Positions 8,515 through 16,541 of a stretch of DNA of 64,000 nt are shown piece by piece. Positions within the stretch are counted from its first letter, which is position 1. Every line of letters starts with the position of its first letter. The notes beneath the pieces were generated by a model that saw only the letters and a program-made list of their open reading frames with translations, ran no database searches and was not told the origin of the DNA. The translations under genes were made by a program, and so were the position numbers. The DNA is from DATARN01 sp963851105 (GTDB lineage Bacteria > Actinomycetota > Acidimicrobiia > Acidimicrobiales > Palsa-688), in contig CAWKNP010000008.1 in the NCBI GenBank assembly GCA_963851105.1, forward strand, positions 248,001 to 312,000, written 5' to 3'.

Positions 8515-9553
8515 ACCCCGCCACCCGTTGGCGCCCCGCGGCCACCAGGCGCGCCCGGACCGCCTCATCCTCCAAGGCGGTCTCCAGGGCCGCCGCCAGG
8601 GCATCCACGTCGCCCGGGGGCACCACCAGCGCGGCGTCACCCACCGCCTCGGGCACACCGCCGGCGGCGGTGGCCACGACCGGGACGCCGGCGGCCATGG
8701 CCTCGAGCGGCGGGATCCCGAATCCTTCGTACACCGACGGGTAGGCGAAGACCGTCGCCCCGGCCAGCAGCTCCGCCTTTCCGGCATCGTCGATCCAGCC
8801 GGGTTGGCGGACCCGGTCGCGGTGATGGGCGGTGGCCACGGCCTCGGCCAGCGCGGCGGTGCCCCAACCCGGCGGCCCCGCGACGACCAGCTCGAGATCG
8901 GCGTGGCCGGCCGCGATCTGGTCGAACGCCCGCACCAGCAGGGGCAAGTCCTTCCGGGGCTCGGCCCGGCCCAGGGCCAGGATGTAGGGCCGCCCGCGGC
9001 CGGCGGGGCCGCAGGCGATGACCGGGGCCGGGTCCACCCCCGGCGCCACCACCCGGATCCGCTCCGCAGGTGCGCCCAGAAGGTCCTCGATCTCCTCGGC
9101 CATGGCCCCGGAGAGGGCGTGGACCCAGGCGCCGCGGCCGATGGCCCGGCGGATCAGGGCGGGGTAGCGCAGGGTGGCGGCCTGGCACATCTCGGGAAAG
9201 CGCAGGGCCGTGAGATCGTGAACGCTCACCACCTCGGCGGCGCGAGCCGCCGGGGGAACGACGAAGTTGGTGCCGTGCACGACATCGGTAGGACCGGTCC
9301 ACCACTCGATGACCGGCCCGTCGATTCGCGCCCAGACCAGCTGGAGGGGCGCTGCGGCCAGCGGCAGCCGCACCCGCGACACGCCGGAGGGCAAGAGTTC
9401 GGCCAAGGCGGCGCGCCCGCGCCACGTAAGGGCGAAGGCCCGTAGCTGCAGTTGCGGCCGGCCTGCCAGAGCGGTGAAGGCGCCACGGGTCAGCACGCCG
9501 ATGCCGGTGCGCTCGCCCATGAGCGGGGTGGCATCGAAAGCGACGCGCAGCAT
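8447..9553 (-). CDS. Family 4 glycosyltransferase
   Basis: 368 residues starting with ATG, MLRVAFDATPLMGERTGIG. The acceptor domain has the TGIG loop and a VVHGTNFVVPP segment; the donor domain has ILALGRAEPRKDLPLLVRAF, AYPSVYEGFGIPPLEAM and VVATAAGGVPEAV. It closely resembles the GT4 gene at 6213-7358, so the two are probably paralogues acting on the same glycan. CATGAT lies 6 nt upstream of the ATG, divergent from cofD, which suggests a leaderless transcript. Confidence 0.88.
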   Translation of the reverse strand: MLRVAFDATPLMGERTGIGVLTRGAFTALAGRPQLQLRAFALTWRGRAALAELLPSGVSRVRLPLAAAPLQLVWARIDGPVIEWWTGPTDVVHGTNFVVPPAARAAEVVSVHDLTALRFPEMCQAATLRYPALIRRAIGRGAWVHALSGAMAEEIEDLLGAPAERIRVVAPGVDPAPVIACGPAGRGRPYILALGRAEPRKDLPLLVRAFDQIAAGHADLELVVAGPPGWGTAALAEAVATAHHRDRVRQPGWIDDAGKAELLAGATVFAYPSVYEGFGIPPLEAMAAGVPVVATAAGGVPEAVGDAALVVPPGDVDALAAALETALEDEAVRARLVAAGRQRVAGFSWRRCADGLEALYRDAAEARH

Positions 9554-9559
9554 CCCGAC

Positions 9560-9590
9560 ATCATGGCCGTCGGCCGGGGCCGCCTAGCCT
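9560..9590. promoter_or_regulatory. Back-to-back leaderless promoters between the GT4 gene and cofD
   Basis: On the minus strand CATGAT (9565-9560) is 6 nt before the GT4 ATG at 9553. On the plus strand TAGCCT (9585-9590) is 6 nt before the cofD ATG at 9597. The whole intergenic space is 43 nt. Confidence 0.55.
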
Positions 9591-9596
9591 CGGCCC

Positions 9597-10541
9597 ATGT
9601 TCGTCGCCCTGGCCGGCGGCGTCGGGGCGGCCCGGATGTTGCGGGGCCTGGCCGACGTCGTGCAACCCGCCGAGATCGTGGCCGTGGTGAACACCGGCGA
9701 CGACGTGATCCTCCACGGCCTGCACATCAGCCCCGACCTGGACACCGTCACCTACACCCTGGCGGGCGCCGTCAACCCCGAGACCGGTTGGGGCCTGGCG
9801 GGCGAGTCCTGGGCGACGATGGAAGCCCTGGCGGCCTACGGCGACGGCACCGCCGCCTGGTTCCGCCTCGGCGACCGCGATCTCGGGACCCACCTGTACC
9901 GCACGACCCGCCTGGCGGCGGGCGCCCGCCTGAGTCAGGTCACCGCCGAGATCGCAACGCGGTGGGGCGTCGGCGTCAACCTGATCCCCATGTCGGACGA
10001 CCCCGTCGAGACCCGCGTCACCGTCGCCGGCAAGGAGATCGGCTTCCAGGACTACTTCGTCGGCCTCCGCCACCAGGTGGCGGTCGAGCACATCGCGTTC
10101 TCGGGCGCCGGCAGCGCCAGCCCGGCGCCCGGTGTCGTAGCGGCCATCGACGCCGCCGAGGCAGTGGTGATCTGCCCGTCCAACCCCATCGTCTCCATCG
10201 GGCCGATCTTGGCCATCGCCGGCATCCGCGACGCGGTCGTAGCCCGCCGCGACGAGACCGTCGCCGTTTCCCCCATTGTCGGCGGCCGGGCCCTGAAAGG
10301 CCCCGCCGACCGCATGATGACCGACCTCGGCCACGAGGCGTCGGTCGTCGGCGTGGCCCGGATCTACGCGCCCTTCGCCCGCACCTTGGTCATCGACTCC
10401 GTCGACGCCCACCTGGCCGCGGCGGTGGAGGCGGAAGGGATGACCTGCGTGGTGACCGCCACCGTGATGACCGGGCCCCTTGAAGCCGCCGCCCTGGCCC
10501 GCACCGTGCTGGCCCGCCACCGCGGCCTGGCGGCGCCGTGA
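9597..10541 (+). CDS. cofD: 2-phospho-L-lactate transferase (CofD/FbiA), F420 biosynthesis
   Basis: 314 residues, the normal length. CofD joins the phospho-lactyl (or phosphoenolpyruvyl) moiety of its GDP/GTP-activated form to the deazaflavin Fo. Diagnostic segments are the N-terminal LAGGVGAARMLRGL, VVNTGDD, HISPDLDTVTYTLAG, and CPSNPIVSIGPILAI, which together form the Rossmann-like substrate site. The gene overlaps cofE by 4 nt (GTGA), so the two consecutive steps are translationally coupled. TAGCCT 6 nt before the ATG suggests a leaderless mRNA. Confidence 0.95.
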   Translation: MFVALAGGVGAARMLRGLADVVQPAEIVAVVNTGDDVILHGLHISPDLDTVTYTLAGAVNPETGWGLAGESWATMEALAAYGDGTAAWFRLGDRDLGTHLYRTTRLAAGARLSQVTAEIATRWGVGVNLIPMSDDPVETRVTVAGKEIGFQDYFVGLRHQVAVEHIAFSGAGSASPAPGVVAAIDAAEAVVICPSNPIVSIGPILAIAGIRDAVVARRDETVAVSPIVGGRALKGPADRMMTDLGHEASVVGVARIYAPFARTLVIDSVDAHLAAAVEAEGMTCVVTATVMTGPLEAAALARTVLARHRGLAAP

Positions 10542-11230
10542 TCTCACTCATCGGAGTCACCGGCATGCCCGAGGTCCACCCCGGCGACGTCCTCGCCGAG
10601 CTCATCGCGGCCCACGCCGACCTCGTGGCCGGCGATGTGGTCGTGGTCACCCAGAAGATCGTCTCCAAGGCGGAGGGTCGCCTCGTGGCCGTCGACGCCG
10701 ATGATCCCGGCGCCCGCCGCCAGGTGGTCCTCGACGAGGCCGTCCGTGTCCTGCGCCAGCGTGGCGAGCTCCTGGTGACCGAGACCCGCCACGGCTTCGT
10801 GTGCGCCAACTCCGGTGTCGACTTCTCCAATGTCGAACCGGGCTGGGCTGCGCTCCTCCCGGTCGACGCCGATCGCTCGGCGCGCCGAGTCCGTGACGGC
10901 CTACGGGCGCGCGCCGGCGTCGAGGTGGCCGTCATCGTCTCCGACACCTTCGGGCGCCCGTGGCGCCAGGGGCTGACCGATGTGGCCATCGGCTGCGCCG
11001 GCGTCGCTGCGGTGCTCGACCTGCGGGGCGCGGTCGACGCCAATGGCCGCGAGCTCCAGGTCACCGAGATCTGCGTGGCCGACGAGCTGGCGGCCGCCGC
11101 CGAGCTGGTGATGGGCAAAGCCGCGTCCATCCCGGTGGCGATCGTCAGGGGGGTCGATCCCAGCTGGCTGCGGGAGTCGTCGGTGCGCGACGAGATCGTC
11201 CGGACTTACGCCGGCGACCTGTTCCGGTGA
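10538..11230 (+). CDS. cofE: Coenzyme F420-0:L-glutamate ligase (CofE)
   Basis: 230 residues from a GTG overlapping the cofD stop. CofE adds glutamates to F420-0 using GTP. Visible family motifs are VVVTQKIVSKAEGR, the HGFVCANSGVD segment and SDTFGRPWRQGLTDVAIG. The protein ends after this domain. In mycobacteria the homologue FbiB has an additional C-terminal nitroreductase domain of about 200 residues, so this is the short archaeal-like form; the missing reduction step would need a separate enzyme. The last 25 nt overlap the convergent epimerase gene. Confidence 0.95.
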   Translation: MISLIGVTGMPEVHPGDVLAELIAAHADLVAGDVVVVTQKIVSKAEGRLVAVDADDPGARRQVVLDEAVRVLRQRGELLVTETRHGFVCANSGVDFSNVEPGWAALLPVDADRSARRVRDGLRARAGVEVAVIVSDTFGRPWRQGLTDVAIGCAGVAAVLDLRGAVDANGRELQVTEICVADELAAAAELVMGKAASIPVAIVRGVDPSWLRESSVRDEIVRTYAGDLFR

Positions 11231-12165
11231 CCGAAGTCGTCGAGGACCGCCGCGCTGCCGTCGGCCAGGCTGGTCCACGGCTTCCAGCCCAGGTGGATGC
11301 CGGCGCGCCCGGGGTCGAGGCTGCTGCGGCGTAGCTCACCGGGGCGCTCGGGGGCATAGGTCGCGGGCTCGCGGACACCGGCCTGGCGGGCCATCGTGTC
11401 ATACAGCTCGTTGACCGAGGTCTCGTGCCCGGTGCCGATGTTGATGACCAGGCCACCGCCTCGGGTGGCGGCGCGGGCAAAGGCGTCGACCACGTCGTCG
11501 ACGAAGACGAAGTCCCGGGTCTGGCCGCCGTCGCCGAAGATCGTGCACGCCTCACCCTGCAATAGCCGCCCCGCGAAGATGGCTACGACACCGGCCTCGC
11601 CGTGGGGGTCCTGCCGGGGGCCGTACACGTTGGCCAGGGCCAACGCGGTGAACTCCAGGTTGTGCAGCTCGCGGTAAGCGAAGAGGTAGTCGGCCACCAC
11701 CTTCTTGGCCACGCCGTAGGGCGAGAGTGGCCGCTGCGGGTGGGACTCCTTGACGGGCAGCTGGGAGGGATCGGGATCGCCGTAGAGCGTGCCCCCGCTG
11801 GCCGCGAACACCACCTTTCCCGTTCCCGCGGCCCTCGCCCCTTCGATCACCTGGAGGCTGCCCAGGATGTTCACCTCGGCGTCGAAGACCGGCTGGGCGA
11901 CCGACACCCGGACGTCGGCCTGGGCCGCCAGGTGAAAGACCACGTCGGGGTGGCGCCGGGCGATGAGCTCCTTGACGTCGGGCGAGCGCACGTCGAGCTG
12001 GTGGAAGGTCATCTGGTGGTCGGGATTGGCCCGGGCCGCCCCGAGGTTGGCCAGCGATCCCGTCGTGAGGTTGTCGACCACGTCGACGCTGTGGCCTTCG
12101 GCCAGCAACCGGTCGACCAGATTGGAGCCGATGAAACCGGCCCCTCCCGTCACCAGCGTCCTCAT
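11206..12165 (-). CDS. UDP-glucose 4-epimerase-like NAD-dependent epimerase
   Basis: 319 residues, extended SDR. GGAGFIGSNLVD binds NAD, VFHLAAQADVRVSV and SGGTLYGDP lead to the YGVAKK catalytic pair, and LANVYGPRQDPHGEAGVV plus DGGQTRDFVFVDDVV are typical of GalE-type UDP-hexose 4-epimerases. It is the last gene of the long minus-strand operon, with its ATG overlapping the stop of the nucleotidyltransferase by 4 nt. UDP-galactose formation is the likeliest role, but related enzymes act on UDP-GlcNAc or UDP-glucuronate. Confidence 0.83.
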   Translation of the reverse strand: MRTLVTGGAGFIGSNLVDRLLAEGHSVDVVDNLTTGSLANLGAARANPDHQMTFHQLDVRSPDVKELIARRHPDVVFHLAAQADVRVSVAQPVFDAEVNILGSLQVIEGARAAGTGKVVFAASGGTLYGDPDPSQLPVKESHPQRPLSPYGVAKKVVADYLFAYRELHNLEFTALALANVYGPRQDPHGEAGVVAIFAGRLLQGEACTIFGDGGQTRDFVFVDDVVDAFARAATRGGGLVINIGTGHETSVNELYDTMARQAGVREPATYAPERPGELRRSSLDPGRAGIHLGWKPWTSLADGSAAVLDDFGHRNRSPA

Positions 12166-13157
12166 GAGGCGGCCGCGGAAACCAGGCCGCCCGAGGTGGC
12201 CGAGCCGTCAGCCACCGAGGCCCCATCGCCGAGGATGGACAGTGCTTCGACGCGAGCGCCGGCACCCACGTTGGCCCCGGCGCCGATGATCGAGTCCCGG
12301 ATGACCGCGCCCCGACCTACCCGGGCGCCGGGCATGACGAGAGTCCCCTGCACGCAGGCCCCAGCGCCGACAACCGCGCCGGCCGCGATGATGCTGTCGA
12401 CCACCGTGGCCGCGACGGAGATAGACGCGCTGGCGTCCACCCAGTGCTGCTCGCGCCGGGCCAGGGTCAAGTTGGCGCTCAGGTAGGTGAGCGCGGTCCC
12501 GGCATCGACCCATTCCGCGTCCGAGGCCAGGGCGTACAGAGAACCCGACGCCACCAGGGCCGGGAAGGTCTCCCGCTCGATGGACACCGGTCCCTGATCG
12601 GCGATCAGGTCGACGACGCCCGGCTCGAGGACGTAGGTGCCGGCGTTGATGAGGTTGCTTGGCGCCTCGCCCGGCGGCGGCTTCTCCACGAAGGCGCTGA
12701 CCCGGCCGTCGCCGCCGGTCGCCACCACGCCGTAGCGCGAGGGGTCGTCGACCGGCGTCAGGCTGATCGTGGCGCTCGCGCCGTGGCGGCGGTGGAAGTC
12801 GACCAGCGCGGTGATGTCGAGGGTCGTCAGCACGTCGCCGTTTTGCACCACGAAGGTTTCGTCCAGCCCCGCGAAGCGCGCCGCGAAGGCGATACCGCCG
12901 GCGGTGTCACGCGGCTCCGGCTCGACCGCGTACTGCAGCCGGACCCCGGCACATGTCCCGTCGGGATAGGCGGCCGCGAAGGCGTCGGGCCGGTAACCGA
13001 GGGACAGGATGACGTCGTCCACCCCGTGGGAGACGAGGTGGGCCACCACCCGCTCGATCATGGGGCGCCCGGCCACCGGCAACATCTGCTTGGGCGTGGT
13101 GGTGGTCAGCGGGCGCAGGCGGGTGCCCCGACCGCCCACGAGGACCACCGCTTTCAC
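12162..13157 (-). CDS. Sugar-1-phosphate nucleotidyltransferase, mannose-1-phosphate guanylyltransferase-like
   Basis: 331 residues from a GTG that overlaps the upstream stop by 4 nt. The N-terminal pyrophosphorylase domain has VLVGGRGTRLRPLTTTTPKQ (G-G-x-G-T-R-L plus PK), VVQNGDVLT and FVEKPPP. After about residue 240 a run of V/I/G hexapeptides (ASISVAATVVDSIIAAGAVVG) forms a left-handed beta-helix. This two-domain form is shared by GDP-mannose and other NDP-hexose pyrophosphorylases. A GDP-mannose product would suit the Rmd-like reductase at 5.3-6.2 kb, but base specificity cannot be decided here. Confidence 0.83.
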   Translation of the reverse strand: MKAVVLVGGRGTRLRPLTTTTPKQMLPVAGRPMIERVVAHLVSHGVDDVILSLGYRPDAFAAAYPDGTCAGVRLQYAVEPEPRDTAGGIAFAARFAGLDETFVVQNGDVLTTLDITALVDFHRRHGASATISLTPVDDPSRYGVVATGGDGRVSAFVEKPPPGEAPSNLINAGTYVLEPGVVDLIADQGPVSIERETFPALVASGSLYALASDAEWVDAGTALTYLSANLTLARREQHWVDASASISVAATVVDSIIAAGAVVGAGACVQGTLVMPGARVGRGAVIRDSIIGAGANVGAGARVEALSILGDGASVADGSATSGGLVSAAAS

Positions 13158-13975
13158 TTGACGCTCGTGGTGGTGCTACCCGCAGGAGCCGTGGTAGTCG
13201 TCGCCGCCGGGGCCGTGGTGGTCGTTGCCCCGGGCACGGTAGTGGTCGTCGCCCCGGCGACGGTGGTGGTCGTGTCCGCCGTCGATGCCGTCGAGGGAAC
13301 GTCCAGGGGATGAAGCATGGCGGCGATATTGGCCGCGGGCGGCGGCGGGATGGCGGCGCCCTTGGGCATGAACGAAATGACGATCATGGCCTGGTCGGCG
13401 AGGGGCGCAGTGCGGGGATCCTTGTTGTACAACGTCCCCGACGTCGCCGTCGACGAGGGGAAGATCGTGACGCCCACCCGGCCCGGCTTGCCCCCGCAAC
13501 TGTCGCTGTCCTTGTAGTCGTGGCCGCCATAGCCGGGGGAGCTCGGGATCTTGAGTTCCCCCGCGTTCAAGGTGACGCCGGTGACGTTGGTGAAGACGCC
13601 GAGCACCGCGTTCTTGCCGGCCGCCGACTTCTCGTACGGATGGATGTTGATGACACCGTCACCGTGGGTGTGGATGCCCTGGGGATCGACCTGGTAGCCG
13701 AAGGCGGGGATGAATTCGCCCTTGTCGGCCGTGGTGCACACGTAGAACCCGTAGGCCTCGTGCCAATGGTCCTGACCGACGACCGGCGGGTTGGCGCCGA
13801 CGGTGTTGGCGGCAGAAAGCCGGTGGGACCGGCTGAAATAGATCATGGCGCTGCCCAGCACCACGATGGCGCCGATCGTGAGGTAATAGATCCACGGCGT
13901 CCGGCCTCCCGCGGTCCGACCCCCGCTGGTGCTGGCGGCGCGGGCAACCTTTTTGTTGGAAGAAGCCTTTCCCAT
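13154..13975 (-). CDS. Membrane-anchored His-rich protein with Thr/Ala tail, unknown function
   Basis: 273 residues. A basic N-terminus is followed by one membrane segment (IYYLTIGAIVVLGSAMIYF, about residues 29-47), so the rest is probably extracytoplasmic. The soluble part has clustered histidines, GQDHWHEAYGFYVC and GIHTHGDGVINIHPY, and a second cysteine in SDSCGG, which suggests a metal site and a disulfide. The last 50 residues are TTTTVAGATTTTVPGA-like low complexity, common in cell-wall-spanning tails of Acidimicrobiia. It sits inside the sugar-nucleotide operon, overlapping the next gene by 4 nt. I do not recognise a named function; a role in surface-polymer assembly is only guilt by association. 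Confidence 0.85.
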   Translation of the reverse strand: MGKASSNKKVARAASTSGGRTAGGRTPWIYYLTIGAIVVLGSAMIYFSRSHRLSAANTVGANPPVVGQDHWHEAYGFYVCTTADKGEFIPAFGYQVDPQGIHTHGDGVINIHPYEKSAAGKNAVLGVFTNVTGVTLNAGELKIPSSPGYGGHDYKDSDSCGGKPGRVGVTIFPSSTATSGTLYNKDPRTAPLADQAMIVISFMPKGAAIPPPPAANIAAMLHPLDVPSTASTADTTTTVAGATTTTVPGATTTTAPAATTTTAPAGSTTTSVK

Positions 13976-13989
13976 GGCGGGGGGTCAGG

Positions 13990-14904
13990 CTAGCCGACGC
14001 CCCCAACGGACTGGCCCCGTCCGTGGGCGCGGCGCTCCTCCCGCCATTTCGTGGCGACGGCGGCGGCCGAGCGGCCGGCCACGCCGAGGGCCACCAGCGG
14101 TAGCAGGCCGCGCTCGACACCGGTGGTCGTGCGGGCGGCAAACTGCACCATCGAGCGGTGGTGGGCCAGGATCATCCGGTAGGGCCGGGTGTCAGCGGAC
14201 ACGCCCTGGGCGTGGACCACCTCGGCCCGGGGCTCGTAGACGACCCGCCAGCCGAAGCGCCGGGCCCGCCAGCACAGGTCGACATCTTCCATGTACATGA
14301 AGTAGCGGGGATCGAAGCCGCCTAGGGCGTCCCAGGTCTCCCGCCGGACGAGGAAGCAAGCACCGGAAACCCAGTCGATCTCGCGGCGCTCCTCATGGTC
14401 CCAGTCGAGGAGGCGGTAGCGGCGCGAGAAAGGGTTGTCGGGCCGCACCATCCCGACGAGCCCGTGGCCGGCGGCATCGACGATCGAGGGGAAGGTGCGG
14501 GCGGAGGGGTAGATCGTGCCGTCGAGGTTGCGCAGCTGGGGACCGACGATGCCCGTCGTCGGATCGTCGGCCAGAACCGCGGCCAGATACCCGAGCGAGC
14601 GGGGCGAGACCGAAATATCGGGATTGCACACCAGGAGGTCGCCATCTCCGCACGAGCGGGCTCCCACGTTGACCGCCCGACCGTACCCGAGGTTGGACCC
14701 TGCCGAGATCCACGTGACAGGCAGTGCGGCGTCGCGCAGGGCGGTGCGCGCCGCGGTGTCGATCGGCCCCCGGCGGTGGCCGTTGTCGACCACGATCACC
14801 TCAGAAGCCCCGTCGGCCAGGAGGCTGGCCACGCACCCCGGCAGACTCGAGGCGGATTGGTAGTTGACGACAATCGCCCGGATGGTGCGCGCCGGCGCGG
14901 TCAC
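13990..14904 (-). CDS. Family 2 glycosyltransferase, WbbL-like rhamnosyltransferase
   Basis: 304 residues from a GTG overlapping the upstream stop by 4 nt. GT-A motifs are IRAIVVNYQS, VIVVDNG, SNLGYGRAVNVG, LVCNPDISV (DxD equivalent) and the acceptor-activating MYMEDVDLCWR. This pattern fits dTDP-rhamnose-dependent transferases such as WbbL, which attach rhamnose to GlcNAc-PP-polyprenol in actinobacterial wall linker assembly. The flanking rml genes support a rhamnose donor. The specificity is inference. Confidence 0.85.
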   Translation of the reverse strand: MTAPARTIRAIVVNYQSASSLPGCVASLLADGASEVIVVDNGHRRGPIDTAARTALRDAALPVTWISAGSNLGYGRAVNVGARSCGDGDLLVCNPDISVSPRSLGYLAAVLADDPTTGIVGPQLRNLDGTIYPSARTFPSIVDAAGHGLVGMVRPDNPFSRRYRLLDWDHEERREIDWVSGACFLVRRETWDALGGFDPRYFMYMEDVDLCWRARRFGWRVVYEPRAEVVHAQGVSADTRPYRMILAHHRSMVQFAARTTTGVERGLLPLVALGVAGRSAAAVATKWREERRAHGRGQSVGGVG

Positions 14905-15608
14905 GGCGTCGGTGACTGGCGTTGCAGCCGCAAACGGACAAGCGTCCGGGCTGCAGCAAGTCCGTCGCGCCAGGTGAACTTGCGGCCGTCGGCGTCGGCC
15001 CGGCCGGCATAGGTCACGGGTACCTCGTAGATGCGGTAATGGCGGCGGAGAAGCTTGGCGGTGATCTCAGGCTCGAAATCGAAGCGCTCGGCGGTCAGAT
15101 CGAGACTGTCGAGCACGCTGCGGTCGATCAGCTTGTACCCCGTCTTCACGTCGGAGACGGTGGCGTTGAACAGCACGGCGGTGAGCAACGATAGCGAGCG
15201 GTCGCCGGCCCAGCGCAGGATGGTGGTCGTTTCCCGCTCGCCGAGGTACCGGCTCCCGTACACCACCTTGGCCCGTCCCTGCAGGAGAGGTGCCAATAGG
15301 CGCGGCCATTCCTGCGGGTCGTACTCCAAGTCGGCATCTTGGATGAGCACCACATCGCCACGCGCCAGGGAGATGCCGGTGCGTACCGCCGCCCCTTTTC
15401 CCCGGTTGGTTTCATGGGACGCGACCCGGATGGTGGAGTCCTCGAGCGCAGCCAGGATCTTGTCGGTCCCGTCGGAGGAGCCGTCGTCGACCACGATGAT
15501 CTCGTGGTCAAGGGGGAGGTCGACAAGGCGCATGCGGCGGATGATCTCGCCGACGGTGGTGCGCTCGTTGTACACCGGCACGATGACCGACAGGAGGCGG
15601 TACGTCAC
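14901..15608 (-). CDS. Dolichol-phosphate-mannose-synthase-like family 2 glycosyltransferase
   Basis: 235 residues, starting at the GTG at 15608 that overlaps the stop of the UDP-xylose synthase gene. LLSVIVPVYNERTTVGEIIR, IIVVDDGSSDGTD, NRGKGAAVRTGI, VLIQDADLEYDP (DxD) and YGSRYLGER define a DPM1/GtrB-type GT-A domain. There are no membrane helices, so it is the soluble single-domain form that transfers a sugar from an NDP donor to a polyprenyl phosphate at the membrane surface. The longer reading frame upstream of the GTG is a shadow of the neighbouring gene. Confidence 0.88.
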   Translation of the reverse strand: MTYRLLSVIVPVYNERTTVGEIIRRMRLVDLPLDHEIIVVDDGSSDGTDKILAALEDSTIRVASHETNRGKGAAVRTGISLARGDVVLIQDADLEYDPQEWPRLLAPLLQGRAKVVYGSRYLGERETTTILRWAGDRSLSLLTAVLFNATVSDVKTGYKLIDRSVLDSLDLTAERFDFEPEITAKLLRRHYRIYEVPVTYAGRADADGRKFTWRDGLAAARTLVRLRLQRQSPTP

Positions 15609-16534
15609 CTCTGCGCCTCGAACCACGCCGCGGTCTTCTCGATGCCTTCGCGCAGCGTGACGCGCGGCTCCCAACCGAGTGAGCGGGCGAGGGTGACATC
15701 GGGGCAGCGCCGGGTCGGGTCGTCGGTGGGCAGGTCCTCGAAGACGACCTCCGACCGCGAGGCCGTGATGTCGAGGACCAGCCGGGCCAGTTCGAGGACA
15801 GTGAACTCGGCCGGATTGCCGACGTTGACCGGGCCGACGTGGTCCGAATCTAAGACGGCCAGGAAGCCCGCCACCTCGTCGGCGGCGTAACAAAAGCTCC
15901 GGGTCTGCGATCCCTGCCCGTACACCGTGAGCGCCTTGCCCGCCAGCGCCTGGGTGATGAAGTTGGACACGACCCGGCCGTCGTTGGGCCGCATGTGGGG
16001 CCCGTAGGTGTTGAAAATGCGGACGATGCGCACGTCGAGGCCGTGGACCCGGTGGTAGGCCATGGTGATCGCCTCGCCGAAGCGCTTCGCCTCGTCGTAG
16101 ACCGAGCGGGGCCCGACGGGGTTGACGTTGCCCCAATAGCTCTCGCGTTGGGGATGCTCGGTGGGGTCGCCGTACACCTCGCTGGTAGAGGCCTGGAAAA
16201 AGAGGGCTCCCTTGTCCAGGGCCAGGTCCAGCAGGTTTTTCGTGCCCGCGCTGCCGACTTGGAGGATTTCGATCGGGATGACGGCGAAGTCGGCGGGAGA
16301 CGCCGGGCTGGCCAGGTTCATCACCGCGTCGATGGGCCCGTCGACGGTCACCCCGGCGACGACATCGGCGTGATGGAACGTGAACCGGGCGTCGTTTGTC
16401 AGCTCGGCGATGTTGGCGCCCGAGCCCGTGATCAGGTTGTCGACGGCCACAACCTCGTCGCCGCGGTCAAGCAACGCCCGGCACAAATGTGATCCGAGGA
16501 ACCCCGCCCCGCCCGCGACGACGATGCGGCTCAA
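15605..16534 (-). CDS. UDP-glucuronate decarboxylase (UDP-xylose synthase)
   Basis: 309 residues from a TTG, 7 nt after the UDP-glucose dehydrogenase gene. GGAGFLGSHLC binds NAD; ASTSEVYGDPTEHPQ leads to a YDEAKR catalytic motif (UXS enzymes have YDEGKR), and RIFNTYGPHMRPNDGRVVSNF and TRSFCYAADEV are hallmark UXS segments. It should decarboxylate the UDP-glucuronate made by the adjacent dehydrogenase to UDP-xylose. The next gene starts in the 4-nt overlap. Confidence 0.9.
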   Translation of the reverse strand: MSRIVVAGGAGFLGSHLCRALLDRGDEVVAVDNLITGSGANIAELTNDARFTFHHADVVAGVTVDGPIDAVMNLASPASPADFAVIPIEILQVGSAGTKNLLDLALDKGALFFQASTSEVYGDPTEHPQRESYWGNVNPVGPRSVYDEAKRFGEAITMAYHRVHGLDVRIVRIFNTYGPHMRPNDGRVVSNFITQALAGKALTVYGQGSQTRSFCYAADEVAGFLAVLDSDHVGPVNVGNPAEFTVLELARLVLDITASRSEVVFEDLPTDDPTRRCPDVTLARSLGWEPRVTLREGIEKTAAWFEAQR

Positions 16535-16541
16535 GCGACGC

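Noticed and set aside
6664..8787. 707-codon minus-strand open frame across two glycosyltransferase genes
   Set aside because: Translation is Arg/Gly/Pro-rich with no domain, and it runs through three real genes in other frames.
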